Positions 59,249 to 64,000 of a stretch of DNA of 64,000 bases are shown piece after piece (the stretch's first letter is position 1; the number at the start of each line of letters is the position of its first letter). Origin of the DNA: Acorus gramineus (Eukaryota; Streptophyta; Magnoliopsida; Acorales; Acoraceae). The stretch is from positions 5,777,721 to 5,841,720 of the forward strand of contig CM060851.1 in NCBI GenBank assembly GCA_030737835.1, written 5' to 3'. The notes beneath the pieces are model-generated. The model was not told the origin of the DNA. It ran no database searches and saw only the letters and a list, made by a program, of their open reading frames with translations. The translations under genes were made by a program, and so were the position numbers.

Positions 59249-59523
59249 CAGCCAAGGTGCAGCTCTCCGGATCCGAGCCTCCGAAGAACCCACACACACA
59301 CCACCCCGGAGGACCAGGAGGAGGAAGGGAGGGAGGAAGGATTCCCGGAGCATCCCCCCAACTAACCGCACCTCTTCCCCCCTTTTCCCGAAATCAGATA
59401 CCGACACCTGCCACATCACTTTTCCCTACCGAAATTACCCCACCCTTTCCCCCTGAAATCCTCCCCTCTCCACACTGATCTCCCTCTCACACTGCAGCCC
59501 TGTCTCCCGATTGACTCCTCCTT

Positions 59524-59727
59524 ATGGGTGTCAAGCCGGAGATCAAGACCGTCTCCAATCTCTGGTTCGAGATCTCTGCCAACGTGACCTCCCTCAATCT
59601 CTCCGACCTCCACTGCCCGATACGAACCGTCCACGTTGTAGGTGTCGCCAGCTCCTGCAGAGCTGCAGATGAAGTCGGCGTGGTCGAGGTCCAGCTCAAA
59701 ATGGAGTGGTGCAGCGGAAGTACATAA
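59524..59727 (+). other. Coding-like fragment, function unknown
   Basis: A 67-codon frame with balanced composition (MGVKPEIKTVSNLWFEISAN, then LNLSDLHCPIRTVHVVGVAS and EVQLKMEWCSGST). It lies in a GC-rich island within AT-rich DNA. It may be a captured exon. No family assigned; no promoter or splice partner found. Confidence 0.3.
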
Positions 59728-60095
59728 TTTGTCTAAAAAGTTGATTTTTTTTTTTTTTTTTTGGGTTTTGATTTGTTTTCACTGTTTATGTTTTAATGAA
59801 ATGGGTCATAGATGAATTGGGTGTGTATGTGTTTTTTTTCCAGAGGCTGCAGAGCAGAATGAACGAGAAGAAGAAAGCGTGTTGTGACAAGGCATGATGA
59901 AAAAGAAGACATGTAAACACTGTAAGAAAAACATGGCCGTGACAGAGTTTTCTCTCACGTGTATTCTTAATTCTTTCTTTCTCCACATCATAGTATCTTC
60001 ATTTTGTCATCTTGATTTGGTTTTCTTTTGTGGTTTTTTTTTCTTGTATTATTATTGTTATTATTATTATTGTTTTTATTGAATTGATTATCAGA

Positions 60096-61350
60096 TTGAT
60101 GCTTAATAAATTTATGTAATTGGTTAGTTTAATTTTGTAATTAGACATTACATTGTAGTTTCTGAACTTATTCAAAATATGCTCCATAGCTCAAGTTATT
60201 AGTTAATTAGAATCATTTGATACACTATTATTTTAGTACTGTTGGAGCTTAAATTAATCATTGCTAAATAGTCCTAGTTACTTATCTTATAGTTATGTTA
60301 TAGTTATTACATTAGATATGTTTATCATGTTGTAGTTATGTTGTATTTATTATATTGGATATGTAATGTTGGTTATTTTTTGTTATTAACAATTTCTAGT
60401 TTTTGTTCTTAGTGGTCTTTGTAATTGAATTGTTTCTGTTTAGTAAATGGTAATTTTCGTTATTTAAATAGTAGTTTATGTTCTGTATATGATAGTTTAT
60501 GTTTTGTAAATAATACTTTATGTAATTTCATAGTAAATTTTCTAAAGTTGTTATATTTATGTGATAGGGCATTACATTTTTGTACTAATGTGATTTATAT
60601 ATATCTTGCTTAGAGGATCTAAAAAAAGATGTTGGGGAAACAGGGGTTCCCCTAGGATATATTGGCGGATGCACGGCGGTCTTAATGGTTAATTTACCCT
60701 ATTTGTTTTTAAACAATCTCCCCCTTCATTCCTTATTTTATGTAACACATGTGGTTGACCTCCTCTGCATAAGATACACGCACATCAGATTTAGTATAAA
60801 ATTGTAATGTTCAATCATATAATTATAATTACAACTTACAGAACTGGAATAAAAAATTACATAAACTTCCATTTACATAACATAAAGTACCATTTACATA
60901 ATAGAAATTACTGTTTACATAAATGAAACAATTCAATTACAAAGACTATTAATAACAGAAACTATCAATTACAAAAACTACTAATATTACATATCCAATG
61001 TAACAACTACAACATAATAACTACCAATATAATGTTCAATTACAACGGAAACTGTTATTCATAAAATGTAATGCAGTAACTACAACACAATTACACTAAG
61101 GATATCATGTAATGCTCAAACTATAAGACAGAGATATATATCAGTTTATGGAATTAAACTAAGGCCCAAACTATATAAAACAACAATTATAGAATGTAAT
61201 GCCCAATGTAACAACTACAGTATAACAAGTATTAATGTAATATCATCTATCATTCATATAACAACTATAACACAATTACATAATGTAATGCCAATTACAA
61301 ACAATACCCAATTACATAATTAAACCAACAATTTACATATATATAAATGA
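60096..61350. repeat. Large imperfect foldback
   Basis: The left arm (about 60096-60640) has AATTGAATTGTTTCTGTTTA and TATGTAATTGGTTAGTTTAA; the right arm (about 60790-61350) has the inverted counterparts (ATGAAACAATTCAATTAC and ATTACATAATTAAACCAAC). About 150 bases, GC-richer, lie in the loop (60640-60790). It could be an independent TIR element or an inverted duplication within the MULE. Confidence 0.6.
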
Positions 61351-62272
61351 TAGAGATTTATACAAATTTACTAAAATGTGATAACTATGTACAAATATAA
61401 AATACAAAATTACAAAAACTTGATAAGCATTTGCATAATATAATTGTTGGTTTACAAAAATCATTCACATAGCAACACTTAACAGAATGAAATGTAAAGC
61501 AAACCAAGAAGCATAAACTCAGAACAACAAAGTATATTAATTGCCCTCTCTCATATATTTTCTAAACCATCCTTAAAAGTGAATTTTATGGCTATTTTCA
61601 GCTCTCATTCAAGTTGATTCTATTGAATGAGTGGTCTAAACTCAATGATTAATATCAAATATCCTCTACTTATTAAAAAAAGAAGACCCTAAATCGGTCA
61701 ACACACATTAAAAATCCATTCTTTCTGAAATTAAGATTAACAGAACCAAAAAAAAAAATGAAATTTAAACAACCAACATAGAAAAGGCAACTCCTTTTCA
61801 GCATCACCTCTTCAACTCCTTCTGTTATGAATTTCTGTCATCACCACCATTGCTACCTCTATTGTCGCTACTCTTGGAGTTCTCGGCCTCTCCATGACTG
61901 GACACGAGTGGGAGATGAAGGAGCGATGGACACAGCAATGTCACAGCAACGGTGTGAACAATGGCGATTCTCCTTAGTGACGAGGTGAGCGGCAGAATGA
62001 TGAGCGGTGAGGTGAACATCGACAAGGTGAAGTTGATCGATGGGATGCACTCGTTTGGGAAAGGAAGAAAAAACACTCGTTTAAAGAAGAGAAGAAAAAA
62101 AAGAAAGGGAGAATGATTTTAGTTTGTCTTATATGAGGGGGTAATATTGGTATTAAGAAAAAACAAGGGTAAAAAAAAATAGGACAACGGTGCAGGGGTA
62201 AAAAAAAAAAAAAAATCAAAGGGCATGAAAAAAATAAAGGGATTGGTCCAAGGGTATATGGGCAATTCCCCC

Positions 62273-64000
62273 TTTTCAATTTTTTATTTTTTAAAAAAAC
62301 TATTATCTTCTATTGAATTACATTGAAATACATAATGTTATATGAAATGATATATATACGAAGATATACTAGTGTAATTAATAAATTTTATTTACTCCAT
62401 ATACATTATGATAGAAACTAATAATGATTTCTAGACCCCAACTTTCCGGGCCCCATCACAGGCCCCATGATGTGGCAATAGGACATTACCTATTATACCC
62501 TTTAATTGATAATCACCTCTAAACAAGGAAAACGGTTTGATTTATTCCTAGGATTGTGGAGATTTCATTAATTACTGTATTTCTTTTTCTTCCTTGTGTA
62601 AAATCATTAATCCCTATAATTTATTCGTAGCAGTCCCGAAATTGATCTCTCTTTCGGATCAGGTTTGTCAATTGTTTTTTTTATTTTTTATTTATCTTAT
62701 TGAATGAAAGTCACATCGAATTTGAAATTAAATTTTTGATGATCAAATATTCAATCTATATTACATGTTTCAATTCAAAAAATGATTTTTTTTTATGTTT
62801 TGATCACTATTTCACACTTTTTTTTATATTTGTTTTGTTATAATTTCATAAATGTAATTTTGATATTGTTACATTTAATTATTACTGGTTCGTGTGATGT
62901 TTATATTAGACTCTCGAACTCGGATATTCATTTACACAATTTTGTTACATTCGTAAATGTAACACTCTGAAATGTAACATTATCTCATGTTGTGCATTTC
63001 TTTTAACAATGCAAATAGAAATGACGTATAAATGTAACAGTGAAGTACATACTTTTACAGAGGATTCTGATACATTTTCTTTGGAAGGCAGTGCACTAGA
63101 AATTGAAATAGATAATTTTAAATAGTAAATGTAACTGTTTGACATTTAGGTAAATATAATTGTTTGTTCCATCTATATAAATGTAACAGTTTTTATATAA
63201 ATGTAACAAATCGTTGTGAGAGATGTAAACATTTAAGAAATGTATTTGTAACTATCAATATAAAATGTAACAGTTTCATATGTTAACTATATGTGTTTTT
63301 TATTTAAATTTGAATACAATAACTACCTAGAGAAAATGAGTTGTTTGAAGGATTTTAATGAAAACAATTTCGGTAATTTTTGGTGTAATCTAGGTTCAAT
63401 TATAATTTAAGTAATAATTTCAAAATTTAGGTAATGATCGAACGGTTGTTATTCAAACTATTTGAATAACAACCGTCCGATCTTTTTTTTTTTTGGTGAA
63501 ACAGAATATTCAAACGTTCAAATCATTTTAAATTGTTTGTTAAACATTGAGAAACACTAAGTTTTAAAATAAATAAGATAAGATTGAATATAAATGTAAA
63601 CAAACTAAATAATTTTAAGATTTTAAGGATTTTAAGATTAGATAAGGATTTTAAGATTTACATGGAAGAGTCATAACCAAATAGAGAAAATGAGGGGATT
63701 TGGGTTAATAAGACAAATTTTTAATGAAGGACAAATTTGTATTTTATCATTTTACCATTTTTTGAAAAAGTCAACAAACCAAAAAACCAACCAATGAAAT
63801 GATGACACCTCATGGGGCTTGTAAGTGGGGCTTATATTATGGGGCCTGGGTATCATGACTGATTAAGATAGTACAGTATATAATACGCTTTCATAGTATA
63901 TAAGATTGTAAAACATCGTATGAGTATGGTGGATCTTGTCATCAAAACCATAGATTTTGCTCCATCCCTCTTCATGTATTCATATCCAAAAACCAAAGTC
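62273..64000. other. Intergenic to window end
   Basis: AT-rich, with several AAATGTAAC motifs (62945-63260), a 47-base hairpin at 63436-63482, and no gene. Nothing at the right edge indicates an entering gene. Confidence 0.5.
63436..63482. repeat. Near-perfect 22-bp hairpin
   Basis: GATCGAACGGTTGTTATTCAAA on the left is matched by its inverse on the right with one mismatch and a three-base spacer. A T tract follows. It may be the tip of a decayed transposon. Confidence 0.8.

Larger units (their letters stand above)
57873..62272. mobile_element. Candidate non-autonomous MULE with long TIRs
   Basis: The left end GTGGGGAATTGTCCAAATAC and the right end, inverted, GGGGGAATTGCCCATATACC continue to match for about 115 bases, including CTTGTC(T)CC/GTTGTCC and TTTTTTTTTACCC blocks. 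Nine-base flanks TTTTTAATT (57864-57872) and TTTTCAATT (62273-62281) differ at one position. No MURA transposase is seen. The interior holds an LTR-like block, coding-like fragments (58937-59727) and a large foldback, so it may be a Pack-MULE-like cargo element or a host for later insertions. The superfamily rests on TIR length and flank length. Confidence 0.6.

Overview
This is a flowering-plant nuclear segment. It has AT-rich, repeat-laden intergenic DNA, many short GT-AG introns, and GC-richer exons of plant-specific families. No bacterial, organellar or viral gene organisation is visible. I cannot name the species; the GC-rich third positions in the ZIP, laccase and S-acyltransferase exons are compatible with a monocot or an early-diverging angiosperm, but this is weak evidence. 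All functional calls come from reading translated exons against families I know; no database search was run.

Four host gene types are present, all on the + strand: an SDIR1-type RING-H2 E3 ligase (2221-5113, with a probable 5'UTR intron reaching back to position 4), two tandem ZIP2/ZIP11-type zinc transporters (10892-12775 frameshifted, 20330-23216 intact), a LAC17-type laccase with a miR397-like target site (46463-49302), and a PAT16-type DHHC S-acyltransferase (53298-56710).

The main architecture is a tandem duplication. A unit of about 9.77 kb (5109-14878) starts at the SDIR1 stop codon/3'UTR, carries ZIP copy A, and ends at 14876. A second copy starts at 14879 with a stray piece of the SDIR1 3'UTR, carries ZIP copy B, and ends near 44105. 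The second copy has swollen to about 29 kb through later insertions. The two copies act as each other's empty-site control, so several insertions can be defined: a SINE and a Tourist-like MITE in copy A; a LINE in ZIP-B intron 2, a 925-bp MULE-type MITE and a very large hAT in copy B.

The hAT (25445-41872, perfect 8-bp target duplication) is a nested complex. Its own DNA is only about 3.8 kb and holds a transposase broken by two nonsense codons. It was invaded by a solo-LTR-like element of 3.16 kb (25881-29039, 5-bp target duplication) and by a 9.46-kb CACTA element (32220-41677) carrying a frameshifted TNP2 gene and an apparently intact Transposase_24/TNPA-type gene.

Downstream, the laccase is flanked by a Tourist-like MITE and a 524-bp solo LTR. 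The region after PAT16 contains a candidate 4.4-kb MULE with long terminal inverted repeats (57873-62272) enclosing an LTR-like block, coding-like fragments with an in-frame 129-bp tandem duplication, and a large foldback. The genes do not form a pathway: stress/ABA signalling (SDIR1), zinc transport (ZIP), lignin polymerisation (laccase) and protein palmitoylation (PAT16) are neighbours by chromosomal position only. I found no new biological system; the notable features are the duplication, the fate of the two ZIP copies and the layered transposon insertions.
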